Origin: Rickettsiales bacterium
GTDB lineage: Bacteria > Pseudomonadota > Alphaproteobacteria > Rickettsiales > Anaplasmataceae
Direction of reading: 5' to 3'
NCBI GenBank assembly: GCA_031284675.1
Contig: JAITXQ010000030.1
Span: forward strand, 1 to 7,817
DNA: 7,817 bases
How positions within the stretch are numbered: position 1 is the first letter of the stretch; each line of letters opens with the position of its first letter. This document shows positions 1 to 7,484 of the stretch, piece after piece. The translations under genes were made by a program, and so were the position numbers. The notes under the pieces were generated by a model, which was not told the origin of the DNA, searched no databases, and was given only the letters and a program-made list of their open reading frames with translations.

Positions 1-293
1 GTTCTATACTGTCTTAAACGCTTTATAAGCACGTTTCAGCTTATATAGGTAAAAACCTAGAAATGTTGTGAAGACATTAAGGTGCACATAGTGCAAAAAA
101 TTAAAAATAAGACGCCAACTACGTTATACTTTTGCTGTTTAATCTGCACAGATGAAGATAACTGAATACCTTCAGTACCATGATAAGGGGGCTGGCGGAG
201 TTTGTCAAGCAGTTTTTTGCATTTCCATGCTACTTGGATGATGCCCTTTTCTAAATCATAATGTTCGCACAGACGTGCCTTTTAGCCACACTG
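1..293. other. Gene-free left edge, likely repeat-derived
   Basis: I see no supportable gene here. The longest open stretches on either strand lack a credible start with a ribosome site. The AT-rich sequence contains short hairpins, such as TGCAC-ATA-GTGCA at 83-95 and TAGGT-AAAA-ACCTA at 46-59, and one arm of the inverted repeat listed separately (179-223). Reading the plus strand through that arm gives an open frame ending at a TGA near 239 (…QYHDKGAGGVCQAVFCI…). This resembles the tail of the recombinase frame at the other copy, so the segment may be a fragment of a dispersed element. It lies downstream of hemB. No strong intrinsic terminator is visible on the minus strand; a small GCAC-AGAC-GTGC hairpin at 267-278 is the only candidate and lacks a T-run on the correct side. 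Confidence 0.5.
179..223 (+). repeat. 45-bp inverted repeat, left copy
   Basis: This begins CATGATAAGGGGGCTGGC and ends AGCAGTTTTTTGCATT. The reverse complement of 4751-4795 matches it at 42 of 45 positions; the three differences cluster in the middle (GGAGT here, AAAGC there). The two copies are in opposite orientation and bracket the 70-aa gene–nuoG–nuoH–hemB operon. The high identity in an otherwise AT-rich background argues against chance. A dispersed Wolbachia repeat is the likely identity, but that is inference. Confidence 0.85.
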
Positions 294-1292
294 CTAAACG
301 GATACCAAATTTTTTGCAACATCAAGTGCAGCATAAGTAAATATTGCACTTGCACCTGCACGTTTAAAACTAATTAAAGATTCATAAATCACTTTGTCAT
401 AATCCAGCCAGCTATTATTTGCCGCAGCTTTCATCATTGCATACTCACCGCTTACTTGGTAAGCAAAAATCGGAAAATTAAATCTATCGCTTGCTGTTTT
501 TATAACATCCAAGTATGGCATACCTGGTTTAACCATGATAAAGTCTGCACCTTCATTTATGTCCATTTCAATTTCGCACATTGCTTCGCGTGCATTTCGA
601 TAATCTATTTGATAACTACTTTTATCTATGGAATTTGATAGCCCACATGAACCTACAACTTGCCTGAATGGGGTATAGAAGCTAGAGCAATATTTCACTG
701 CATAAGACAATATTGACACATCCTGAAAGTTGTTATCATCCAACGCTTTTCTGATCCTTCCTATTCTACCATCCATCATATCAGAAGGAGCAACTATATT
801 ACATCTTGCTTTCGCTAAAACAAGCGCTTGCTTACATAATACTGACACAGTTTCATCGTTTTCTACATCCATCTGATTGTCTTTTAAAATGCCATCATGA
901 CCATGAGTAGTGTATGGATCCAGTGCAACATCTGCAATAACACCAATTTCAGGCACCTTTGATTTTACAGCACGAATTGCTCTGCAGATTAAGTTGTCAG
1001 GATTATATGCTTCCTCGGCATTTTCGGATTTTAACTTATTATCAACTACAGGAAAAATTGCAACAGCATTAATTCCTAAATCCTTAGCTTCCTTAACTCT
1101 GGACACTAATCCATCTATTGAATAACATTTTACCTCAGGTAAGCCGGGAATCGGTTCAGTTGTTTCTTCCTGATTATGGACAAAAAGAGGAAAAACTAAA
1201 TCATTTACTGATAAACTGTTTTCATTTGTTAAATTGCGAACCCATTTGCTTGAGCGCTTGCGTCTTAATCTTGTATTTGGAAAATTAAACAT
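294..1292 (-). CDS. hemB: Delta-aminolevulinic acid dehydratase (porphobilinogen synthase)
   Basis: HemB condenses two 5-aminolevulinate molecules into porphobilinogen, an early cytosolic step of haem synthesis. The 332-aa product is full length for the family. Visible landmarks are the N-terminal RLRRKR segment (8-13), the metal-site region [10 protein letters not shown] (125-134), APSDMMDGR (168-176), the Schiff-base lysine in [10 protein letters not shown] (K200), and the second active-site lysine in MVKPG (K255). The metal loop has Asp/Thr rather than the cysteine triad of zinc enzymes, so this is the magnesium-type proteobacterial form. The ATG lies inside the end of nuoH (8-bp overlap), with only a weak upstream GGA and no strong Shine-Dalgarno, which suggests translational coupling. 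It is the last gene of the operon. The tract appears intact, with no missing catalytic residue. Confidence 0.97.
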   Translation of the reverse strand: MFNFPNTRLRRKRSSKWVRNLTNENSLSVNDLVFPLFVHNQEETTEPIPGLPEVKCYSIDGLVSRVKEAKDLGINAVAIFPVVDNKLKSENAEEAYNPDNLICRAIRAVKSKVPEIGVIADVALDPYTTHGHDGILKDNQMDVENDETVSVLCKQALVLAKARCNIVAPSDMMDGRIGRIRKALDDNNFQDVSILSYAVKYCSSFYTPFRQVVGSCGLSNSIDKSSYQIDYRNAREAMCEIEMDINEGADFIMVKPGMPYLDVIKTASDRFNFPIFAYQVSGEYAMMKAAANNSWLDYDKVIYESLISFKRAGASAIFTYAALDVAKNLVSV

Positions 1293-2310
1293 TGGATCCA
1301 GGTAAATTCCCAGTAAAAAGCAACACTCCCGAAATCAATATTACCCAAAGCATCGATATTGGCAAAAATACTTTCCAACCAAGGCGCATTAGCTGATCAT
1401 ATCGATAGCGAGGTATTGTTGCTCTAATCCAAATAAATATGAACAATAGTAAAACTATCTTCAAAACGAACCAAATTAAACCTGGAATTTTATACAGTAA
1501 ACTAAGCTCTAGCGGAGGATACCATCCTCCTAGAAAAAATATTGTCATCATAGCACTTGCTAAAATCATATTTGCATATTCTCCCAAGAAAAAGAGAGCG
1601 AAAGGCATGGATGAATATTCAACGTTATACCCAGAGACAAGCTCTGCTTCAGCTTCTGGTAAATCAAATGGGTGACGGTTAGTTTCTGCAAGAAGAGAAA
1701 TAAAAAACACTATTCCTATAGGCATCAACAGTAAATCAACCCAAAATGGCATATTATGTTTCGTTACTACCATTTCTCCAAGGTTTAACATACCAGTCGT
1801 AATAACAACTGTAGCAACTATTAAACCTATTGAAACTTCATATGAAATCATCTGAGCAGCTGACCTTATAGCGCCGAGAAATGCATAATTAGAATTACTT
1901 GACCAGCCTGCAATAATCACGCCATATACTCCCAAAGATGATATAGCTAGCACATAAAGCACTCCAACGTTAATATTTGCTATAACTTTAGGAATCACTA
2001 CTTGCTGGCCGTTTTCTGTAATTACTTCAGCTCCAAAAGGTATAACTGCCCAGGCAATTAATGCTAAAATAAAGGTAAGCATTGGAGCCATAATGAATAA
2101 TATGGTGTTCGCTCTAAATGGTATTATCGGCTCTTTAATGAGTAGTTTAATAGCATCTGCAAATGGTTGCAATAACCCAAAAGGTCCGACTACACTTGGG
2201 CCATGTCTTAGTTGGATTGCACCGATAACTTTACGCTCAAAGTACACCAAATACGCAACTGAAAGCAGTAGCGGTACCAAAATAAATAAAATATTAACTA
2301 GCGTGTTCAT
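1285..2310 (-). CDS. nuoH: NADH-quinone oxidoreductase subunit H
   Basis: NuoH (ND1 homologue) is the inner-membrane subunit of complex I that forms much of the quinone-binding chamber at the junction with the peripheral arm. The 341-aa length is normal. About eight hydrophobic helices are visible, roughly at residues 2-24, 69-91, 114-135, 157-175, 190-208, 237-260, 277-295 and 315-333. Conserved quinone-site loops are present: [14 protein letters not shown] (25-38) with [16 protein letters not shown] (42-57), [20 protein letters not shown] (209-228) followed by NVEYSSM, and [18 protein letters not shown] (296-313). The ATG falls within the last 17 bp of nuoG and the stop overlaps hemB by 8 bp, so all three are almost certainly co-translated from one message. 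The upstream Shine-Dalgarno is poor, consistent with coupling to nuoG. No defect is seen. Confidence 0.98.
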   Translation of the reverse strand: MNTLVNILFILVPLLLSVAYLVYFERKVIGAIQLRHGPSVVGPFGLLQPFADAIKLLIKEPIIPFRANTILFIMAPMLTFILALIAWAVIPFGAEVITENGQQVVIPKVIANINVGVLYVLAISSLGVYGVIIAGWSSNSNYAFLGAIRSAAQMISYEVSIGLIVATVVITTGMLNLGEMVVTKHNMPFWVDLLLMPIGIVFFISLLAETNRHPFDLPEAEAELVSGYNVEYSSMPFALFFLGEYANMILASAMMTIFFLGGWYPPLELSLLYKIPGLIWFVLKIVLLLFIFIWIRATIPRYRYDQLMRLGWKVFLPISMLWVILISGVLLFTGNLPGSNV

Positions 2311-4342
2311 AAAAAGCTTTAGTACAGTCTGCCATTATTTTTGAAGCGCGACTTATTGAATCTGTCATATAAAAATTATACTCTTTTAAAGTAAAAGGTG
2401 TATCACTTAAGTTTATCTCCCCATTGCTTATTGATATCCATTTGTTTTTTACCACTTGATCAGCATTTCTAAACTGTGGACCTAAAGTATCTAATTTTTT
2501 CCTCACATCAAATAAACTATCGTACGGCAAAGAAAGATCTAAATATTGTGAGAGGTTTTTAATAATTAACCAGTCCTCCTTTGCTCCACCCGGAGGCGAT
2601 ACAGCTAAATTTGTTCTCTGCACTCGCCCTTCAGTGTTTACATAAGTTGCATATTTTTCTGTATATGTGGCACCAGGTAAGATAACATCTGCTATGTGTG
2701 CGCTTTTATCGCCATGATGACCTTGATAAATTACAAATGTATTTTCTAACTTTGATGTATCAATTTCGTCTGCACCAAGAAGATAAACTACTTCTATCTC
2801 ACCACTTTCTGCCTGTTCCAGTATTTGATTAGTGTCTTTTCCACCTTTTTTAGGAACAAACCCGATATCTAGCCCACCAACTCGTGCTGCAGCTTTATGC
2901 AGCACGTTAAAGCCATTCCAGTCATCTCTGATCATGTTAAATTTTTCTGCGATTTTGCCAGCTAGAACTAAAACTGAATCAGCGTCATCTCTTATTAATG
3001 CATCTTGACCGATGATTAGCATAGGGTTCTGAGCCGCGCTCAGTAACTCACAGAATTTATGATTCCCTTTCGCTATTTTATTTAAAATACCAGGATTATT
3101 TCCCAATTTTTCAACATGGTATAAATATTCAACATCGGGACCGATGCTTGCAATAGGAAAGTTGCCCTGTGAATATCTTTTTCTTATACGTGCGTTGATA
3201 ATAGGCGCCTCTATTCTTGGATTTGTATTTATAAGCAGACATAAATCTGCATTTTCTATACCCTCAATAGTGGTATTGAACACATATGATCCACGATTAT
3301 TTGGTATAAGCTTTGCGCCATCCTGCCTGCAGTCTATATTTTCTGAACCAAGCTTCTGCATTGTTTCTTTGAGTAGAAGCATAGACTCACAATCTGCTAG
3401 ATTACCTGCAATTGCAGCTATTTTATTTGATTTTATATTCTTTGATTTTTTTGCAGCAACAGTTAATGCCTCATTCCAGCTTACTGGGACTAATTTACCA
3501 TCTTTTTTTACGTAAGGTCGATCAAGGCGCTGAACCTTTAATCCATCGTAAGCAAAACGAGTTTTGTCTGATATCCACTCTTCATTTACTTCTTCATTAA
3601 GTCTTGGCAATATTCGCATAACTTCAGGACCTCGATAGTCGACTCTAATGCTACTTCCTACAGCATCAAGCACATCTATAGTCTCACAGTGTAATAGCTC
3701 CCATGGACGCGCTGTAAAGGAGTAAGGCTTTGAAGTTAAAGCTCCCACGGGACAGAGGTCTATGATATTTCCAGACAATTCAGAACTGATATACCTTTTT
3801 ATGTAAGTGCTGATCTCTACGTTTTCTCCCCTTCCGATTCCTCCAAGTTCATTTGTACCTGCAACATCGGACAAAAATCTAACGCATCGAGTACAATGAA
3901 TGCATCGATTCATTGCAGTGCCAATCAGCGGTCCGAAGTGTTTTTTTGGCACAGCCCTCTTATGCTCATCAAGCCTGCTGGTTCCCTTGCCATAAGTCAT
4001 CGTTATATCTTGCAAATCGCACTCACCGCCTTGATCACAAATTGGACAATCAAGAGGATGATTAATCAGCAGAAACTCAAGAACGCCTTCACGCGCTTTT
4101 TTAACTTTAGGGGTATCAGTGTGAATAACCATACCTTCTGCAACTGGTACAGCACAAGAGGCTACTGGTTTTGGAGGCCCACCCTCTACTTCAACTAAAC
4201 ACATTCTGCAGTTACCAGCAATTGCTAAACGCTCGTGATAACAGAAACGTGGAATTTCAACACCTACGATCTCGCAAGCTTGAATTATAGTGAATCCAGG
4301 TTCTACTTCACATTCCTTAGAATTAATAGTAACTTTAACCAC
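2294..4342 (-). CDS. nuoG: NADH-quinone oxidoreductase subunit G
   Basis: NuoG is the large iron-sulfur subunit of the complex I peripheral arm and passes electrons from the flavin site towards the quinone. At 682 aa it is close to mitochondrial/alphaproteobacterial 75-kDa subunits. The N-terminal ferredoxin-like domain has the 2Fe-2S ligands C34, C45, C48 and C63. The His-Cys 4Fe-4S (N5) set is H95, C99, C102 and C108, and the N4 set is C147, C150, C153 and C197. From about 215 onward it is a molybdopterin-oxidoreductase-like domain without an obvious N7 cysteine cluster, as expected for this lineage. The start is GTG: an in-frame TAG sits four codons upstream and the next in-frame methionine is beyond the first cluster. 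The Shine-Dalgarno is weak (AGG about 10 nt upstream). It follows the 70-aa gene by 13 bp. Confidence 0.98.
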   Translation of the reverse strand: MVKVTINSKECEVEPGFTIIQACEIVGVEIPRFCYHERLAIAGNCRMCLVEVEGGPPKPVASCAVPVAEGMVIHTDTPKVKKAREGVLEFLLINHPLDCPICDQGGECDLQDITMTYGKGTSRLDEHKRAVPKKHFGPLIGTAMNRCIHCTRCVRFLSDVAGTNELGGIGRGENVEISTYIKRYISSELSGNIIDLCPVGALTSKPYSFTARPWELLHCETIDVLDAVGSSIRVDYRGPEVMRILPRLNEEVNEEWISDKTRFAYDGLKVQRLDRPYVKKDGKLVPVSWNEALTVAAKKSKNIKSNKIAAIAGNLADCESMLLLKETMQKLGSENIDCRQDGAKLIPNNRGSYVFNTTIEGIENADLCLLINTNPRIEAPIINARIRKRYSQGNFPIASIGPDVEYLYHVEKLGNNPGILNKIAKGNHKFCELLSAAQNPMLIIGQDALIRDDADSVLVLAGKIAEKFNMIRDDWNGFNVLHKAAARVGGLDIGFVPKKGGKDTNQILEQAESGEIEVVYLLGADEIDTSKLENTFVIYQGHHGDKSAHIADVILPGATYTEKYATYVNTEGRVQRTNLAVSPPGGAKEDWLIIKNLSQYLDLSLPYDSLFDVRKKLDTLGPQFRNADQVVKNKWISISNGEINLSDTPFTLKEYNFYMTDSISRASKIMADCTKAFYEHAS

Positions 4343-4355
4343 AAATTCAAACCTA

Positions 4356-4568
4356 TTATACAGCTTCCCACTTTATAGGATTGCCACTTGTCTCATCTTC
4401 AACCATATTGCCATTATCATATTGAGCAGACATATAATTCATGCGCGAGTCACGATCTATATATCTAACAGGTTTTACCGGTTTATCTTTATACATTTTC
4501 TGTTCAGCTTTTTTACGCTGAGTAGGATTATTTTTACTAGCTGTTTTCGCTTTTCCGCCTGCTGCCAT
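4356..4568 (-). CDS. Small lysine-rich protein of unknown function, first gene of the nuoGH-hemB operon
   Basis: I do not recognise a named family. The 70-aa product has a basic N-terminal half (KAKTASKNNPTQRKKAEQK, then KDKPVKPVRYIDRD) and a more acidic, polar C-terminal half (YDNGNMVEDETSGNPIKW). It has no signal peptide, membrane segment or cysteines, so it is probably cytosolic and partly disordered. The gene is well supported: AGGAG lies 6 nt before the ATG, a good promoter sits just upstream, and the stop is only 13 bp before the nuoG GTG. Being the promoter-proximal gene of a respiratory operon, it may be a translation-initiating leader for nuoG, a complex I-related accessory, or an unrelated passenger. 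Nothing in the sequence decides between these. Confidence 0.8.
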   Translation of the reverse strand: MAAGGKAKTASKNNPTQRKKAEQKMYKDKPVKPVRYIDRDSRMNYMSAQYDNGNMVEDETSGNPIKWEAV

Positions 4569-4573
4569 ATAAA

Positions 4574-4578
4574 CTCCT
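4574..4578 (-). promoter_or_regulatory. Ribosome binding site of the 70-aa gene
   Basis: The minus-strand sequence TTAGGAGTTTATATG places a canonical AGGAG a few bases before the ATG. It is the clearest Shine-Dalgarno in the operon; nuoG, nuoH and hemB have weak ones. This fits the idea that ribosomes load at the small gene and downstream starts rely on coupling. Confidence 0.6.
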
Positions 4579-4594
4579 AAAAATTTCTCATTCT

Positions 4595-4622
4595 ATTTTA
4601 ACACTTAAGTATATAGCGTCAA
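4595..4622 (-). promoter_or_regulatory. Sigma70-type promoter of the nuoG-nuoH-hemB operon
   Basis: On the minus strand the -35 box TTGACG (4617-4622) and -10 box TAAAAT (4595-4600) are separated by exactly 16 bp. They match the TTGACA/TATAAT consensus at 5/6 and 5/6 positions. Transcription would begin around 4588, giving a leader of about 20 nt to the ATG at 4568, with AGGAG in between. This is the best promoter-like signal in the window and sits where the operon needs one. No operator-like symmetry is evident around it. Confidence 0.65.
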
Positions 4623-4694
4623 TATTAAATAGCTTTAAAGTTTCAATAGATCTCTTAATTGTAATCGTTATTTAAGTAAAAAGTTACCCCTCGA

Positions 4695-4723
4695 TGTCAT
4701 TTCAGCGCATGACGCCGGAACCT
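4695..4723. repeat. Degenerate Wolbachia-type palindromic repeat
   Basis: The sequence ATGTCATTTCAGCGCATGA followed by CGCCGGAACC resembles the abundant Wolbachia intergenic palindrome of the form GTCATCCCAGCGC…CGCTGGGATCC. The arms 4700-4707 and 4713-4720 still pair, with one mismatch and one G-T, around the loop CATGA. The substitutions suggest an old, mutated copy. It lies in the spacer between the operon promoter and the recombinase remnant, a typical place for such elements. Identification rests on remembered consensus, not a search. Confidence 0.5.
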
Positions 4724-4726
4724 AAG

Positions 4727-6407
4727 CTATAGAAACAGAACTAAAAATTGAATGCAAAAAACTGCTTGACAAGCTTTGCCAGCCCCCTTATCATGATGTT
4801 CAGTACAATGATATAAATTAAAAATCTTCCTATCCTGCGCTGGTTCTTCGATTTGAAATGCTACTTTTACCTGATCATGACCAATGTTAATTTGTCCTAT
4901 TAATGCTTTAATAATACCACGTTTAGTTTGCCAATCTAGGTGTTCCAAGTTCGATTTTACACTAGAATAAAAACTCTTCATGCTATTTATAATACGGTTC
5001 ATTCCCGTTTCTACTGCCTTTTGATCAGTCACCTTCTTTTTCTCTTCTTCTATTCCTTTTAAACGTTCCTTCAATTTTTTCACTGTCTGTTTAAATTCTT
5101 CCTCACTTATATATCCTTTCTTGCCTGCATTTTCTTGACTATAATAATCTTCCATAAGCTTTTCGATACCTTGTTTTATTTGTTCTTGCAAATTTTTCAT
5201 CTGGTGATTCATCATTTTTATTTTCTGAAATTCTACGTTGGTACTCCTTTTTTATCATCTCTGGGTTTTTTAGTAAATTTTTCACCTTTTCCCATATAGC
5301 TATTTCTAACATATCTGTACAGACTAATTTATTGTTACATTTCTCCTCACCGCTACTATCAGTAATACGTAAAGTGCTACTACAGCGATAATAGCTATAC
5401 GTTTTTTCCCCATCTCTATGGTGCACACCACTATATGCATATCCACAGTTTTAACATATAACTAGACCTTGCAGTAGATTTATTTCTTTCCCCATCTACA
5501 TTCTTGCTCTTTTTCTATTTTCATCAAGTTGCTTTTGTACTTTATTAAATAATCCTTCATCAACTATCTTTGGTACTGGTATATAAATCCAACTATCTTC
5601 ATCTGTACGACAGACAGAAATATTTTTTACCTTTTGTCTAGATATCCTCTTTTCTCTTGATGTTTTTTCAACCCTTTTTAATTTACCAAATGCTGCTTGT
5701 CCCTTATATACAGGATTTCTTAGTATCTTCCAAATTACTATTGGACGCCAAACCTTCTTTCCAGTTCTTGTTCTAATTGACCTATCTCTTAGTCTACGTA
5801 TAGCTTCCCTTATACTTATTCTTTCTTGTCCTATCCACATGAATAGTTGCCTTACTATTTTGGCTTCCTCTTCATTTATTTCAAATTTTATTTTTTCTCT
5901 ATCTGCATGCTTCATACGATCATAACCATAAGGCGCAATACCAATTACGCTTATACAACCTTCTCTTGCTCTATGTAGCTTTCCTCTACGACTTCTTTCC
6001 ATAATCTTTGTACATTCATATTTTGCTACTAATCCTTGCATTCCTAAAAAGAATTTAGATTCTGGGTTGTTCTCAGTCTTACAATTTAAGAATATTACTT
6101 CTACTCCTGCTTTCTCAAATTCGTCAAGTAATATCATTTGGTGTGCAGATTTCCCTGCTAATCGGTCAGGTGAATGAATATAAATTTTATCAATTTCACC
6201 TTCTGCTACCTTATCACGTAACGCATCTAAATCTTCACGCTCTAAAATCCACCCACTAAAGCCATCATCCTTAAATTCATACTCATCTAATAACTCATGC
6301 TTGTCTACAGCAATTCTATGCTTGAGCTCTACAATTTGGCTCTTTATTGTACTGTTCTGTGCTTGGCCACTCGATGAGACTCTTGCATACAAGGCTACTG
6401 TTGTCAT
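4727..6407 (-). pseudogene. Large serine recombinase, phage WO integrase type, decayed
   Basis: The gene would encode about 559 residues if repaired, normal for large serine integrases, which insert or excise phage DNA. The N-terminal resolvase domain (about 1-145) has YARVSSSGQ with the nucleophile at S11, then FKDDGFSG and the EREDL segment. Next come a recombinase domain (about 155-300), a zinc-ribbon region and a charged coiled-coil segment. Damage: TAG at 5496-5498 after residue 303; in-frame TAA at 5451-5453 inside the CxxC of the zinc ribbon (C-stop-N-C); and a net +1 frameshift near 5180-5200. In addition, the second arginine of the DRLxR motif is glycine (G85, DRLAGK). The start has AAGAAGG 9 nt upstream. 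The last ~20 codons come from the 45-bp repeat. WO prophage origin is inferred from family resemblance and the ankyrin neighbour. Confidence 0.92.
4751..4795 (-). repeat. 45-bp inverted repeat, right copy
   Basis: This is the reverse-complement partner of 179-223 (42/45 identical). Here it lies within the 3' end of the recombinase remnant and is translated in its final frame as …HDKGAGKACQAVFCI…. Whether this tail is native to the recombinase or was acquired by repeat insertion or recombination cannot be settled from one sequence. Confidence 0.85.
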
Positions 6408-6540
6408 TTTTTTTAACCTTCTTTTCGTTGTTTCTTTTTACCGCATATCTTAGTAACAGCTCATAAGCATCTGCTAGATGTTAATCTGCTAACTCATCAG
6501 GCTCATATCGACAGGTAACAGTTAATGTTCTTTTTCTCAT
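6316..6540 (-). pseudogene. Small gene overlapping the recombinase start, broken by an in-frame TAA
   Basis: ATG at 6540 is preceded by AGGGG at 7 nt, a good ribosome site. The frame reads MRKRTLTVTCRYEPDELAD and then stops at TAA 6481-6483. The same frame continues (HLADAYELLLRYAVKRNN…) into the first 90 bp of the recombinase gene, ending at TAG 6316-6318, for about 75 codons in all. The residues on both sides of the stop look protein-like, so I read this as a small gene that has lost its frame; an intact 19-aa peptide is the alternative. An 8-bp direct repeat, ATCTGCTA at 6469-6476 and 6484-6491, spans the stop. I do not recognise the family. Its place directly upstream of and overlapping an integrase suggests a co-expressed phage protein. 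Confidence 0.4.
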
Positions 6541-6598
6541 AGTTTTTCCCCTGTAAATGTTTTTGTAGTTCAGGAGCCTTACCACTCCCTTTTTCCAT
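6503..6598 (-). CDS. Tiny open frame (31 aa) upstream of the recombinase, doubtful
   Basis: The frame starts at ATG 6598 and reads MEKGSGKAPELQKHLQGKNY and a further 11 residues to TGA at 6503-6505. It overlaps the start of the 6540 frame in another reading phase. The composition is hydrophilic and basic, with no recognisable domain and no strong ribosome site. It could be a genuine small phage gene, the remnant of a longer one whose upstream part has decayed, or chance. It is listed because the residues look more coding-like than the surrounding intergenic sequence. Confidence 0.25.
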   Translation of the reverse strand: MEKGSGKAPELQKHLQGKNYEKKNINCYLSI

Positions 6599-6728
6599 AA
6601 ATCCATTTATCAGCTACTCTTACGAAAAAGATGCAACTGTTACCCCTTTAGCTTTTGTGTAAAATTTTAGAAATAAAAAGATACACTTTCTATAGCTTCA
6701 GCAACTATCTATAACCCTTTCCTCCATA
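6599..6728. other. Spacer between the ankyrin remnant and the recombinase leader frames, no intact gene
   Basis: No intact gene is seen. On the minus strand a short frame begins right after the ankyrin stop (ATG at 6726, MEERVIDSC, then TGA). A further coding-like stretch, GVTVASF… and then RVADKWIYGK, appears in shifted frames, as expected for decayed coding DNA. No terminator hairpin or convincing promoter was found. Confidence 0.4.
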
Positions 6729-7402
6729 TCATCCCTCCTTTTCTACTTCCATCAGCTCTTTCTTGACTAACGGTGCCTTTTCCAACTTTCTCCTTATTTC
6801 CTCAAACCTTTTTTCCCCTTTTTCTTTCAGATTCAGACTCAATATCGCACCTGCTGTACGTTCCGATACGTTCTTTATTTTTTCTATTAATTCTTTCATC
6901 ATTTTTTCTTCATGTTTCTTTAGCACTTTGGCTATCTCTTCACTTGCATAATCCATTGCTGTCTTGCCTAATTCATCAGGTTGATCTATTTCTCCTCCTG
7001 CTTTCACTAGTTCTTCTACTATTCTTACTTCCCCTACCATACATCCTAGGTGTAACGGAGTATTCTTACTTCCATATTCTTCCGCATTTACGTCTGCTCC
7101 TGACCTTATCAGCTCTTTTACATTTTCTAGACGTTGTCCTACTACAGCCAAGTGCAATGCTGTATAACCTCCTACATCTGCTGCATTCACGTCTACTCCT
7201 CTTTCGATTAATAACCTACTGTTTTTTGATCGGAAATTCCTACTGCATAATGTAATATCGTTCTTCCCTTTTTGTCTCTTTCATAAATATTTTTAAATGA
7301 GTTCTCTAATAATTCTTTTAATGACTTATTAAATTTCTTTTTGTCTTTTCCGCTAAACCTCATTTTATACCCCACTATTAAACCACATATAAAACGATCC
7401 AA
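6729..7402 (-). pseudogene. Ankyrin-repeat protein, split by a one-base deletion
   Basis: Ankyrin repeats mediate protein-protein contacts, and many Wolbachia ankyrin proteins are suspected host-interaction factors. Two frames join into one protein: the 5' part ends …HYAVGISDQKTVGY at a TAA, and the 3' part continues …LLIERGVDVNAADVGGYT…. Restoring a single base near 7216-7222 gives KTVRLLIERGVDVNAAD, a perfect ankyrin repeat. About four repeats follow one another (motifs GRTILHYA, GYTALHLA, NTPLHLGC, GKTAMDYA). After them comes a lysine/glutamate-rich helical C-terminus (KVLKKHEEKMMKELIEKI…). The best start is ATG at 7363 (MRFSGKDKKK, preceded by GGGG); TTG at 7402 with AAGAAGG upstream is an alternative. 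Repaired length is about 210-223 aa. Ankyrin genes commonly sit near WO recombinase genes, which supports a shared prophage origin. Confidence 0.85.
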
Positions 7403-7456
7403 TTTAACCTTCTTTAACGCAAGATAAGTTTTTTATATTTACTTGCTACTACTTAA

Positions 7457-7484
7457 TTTATACGTGTTTTAGCATAAAAAGCAA
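7457..7484 (-). promoter_or_regulatory. Possible promoter of the ankyrin gene
   Basis: On the minus strand TTGCTT (7479-7484) and TATAAA (7457-7462) are 16 bp apart. The -10 matches consensus at 5/6, but the -35 at only 3/6. Position is sensible, about 50-90 nt upstream of the candidate starts. The AT-rich context makes chance matches likely. Confidence 0.25.

Noticed and set aside
61..162. Short plus-strand open frame ending …LYFCCLICTDEDN
   Set aside because: It has no start codon with a ribosome site, is under 35 codons and lies in repeat-like sequence; there is not enough to call a gene.
3144..3515. 123-codon plus-strand open frame opposite nuoG
   Set aside because: It lies wholly inside nuoG, whose cluster ligands and length are intact, and it has no recognisable domain.
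179..4795. The 45-bp repeats as attL and attR of an integrated phage
   Set aside because: Attachment sites flanking an integrated element are direct repeats; these are inverted and enclose housekeeping genes rather than phage genes.
7208..7230. Programmed frameshift in the ankyrin gene
   Set aside because: There is no typical slippery heptamer plus structure at the junction, and one missing base restores a perfect repeat, so simple deletion or sequencing error is more likely.
6773..7255. 160-codon plus-strand frame, leucine/serine/phenylalanine rich
   Set aside because: It is the antisense of the lysine/glutamate-rich ankyrin gene; its hydrophobic composition is a mirror effect of those codons.
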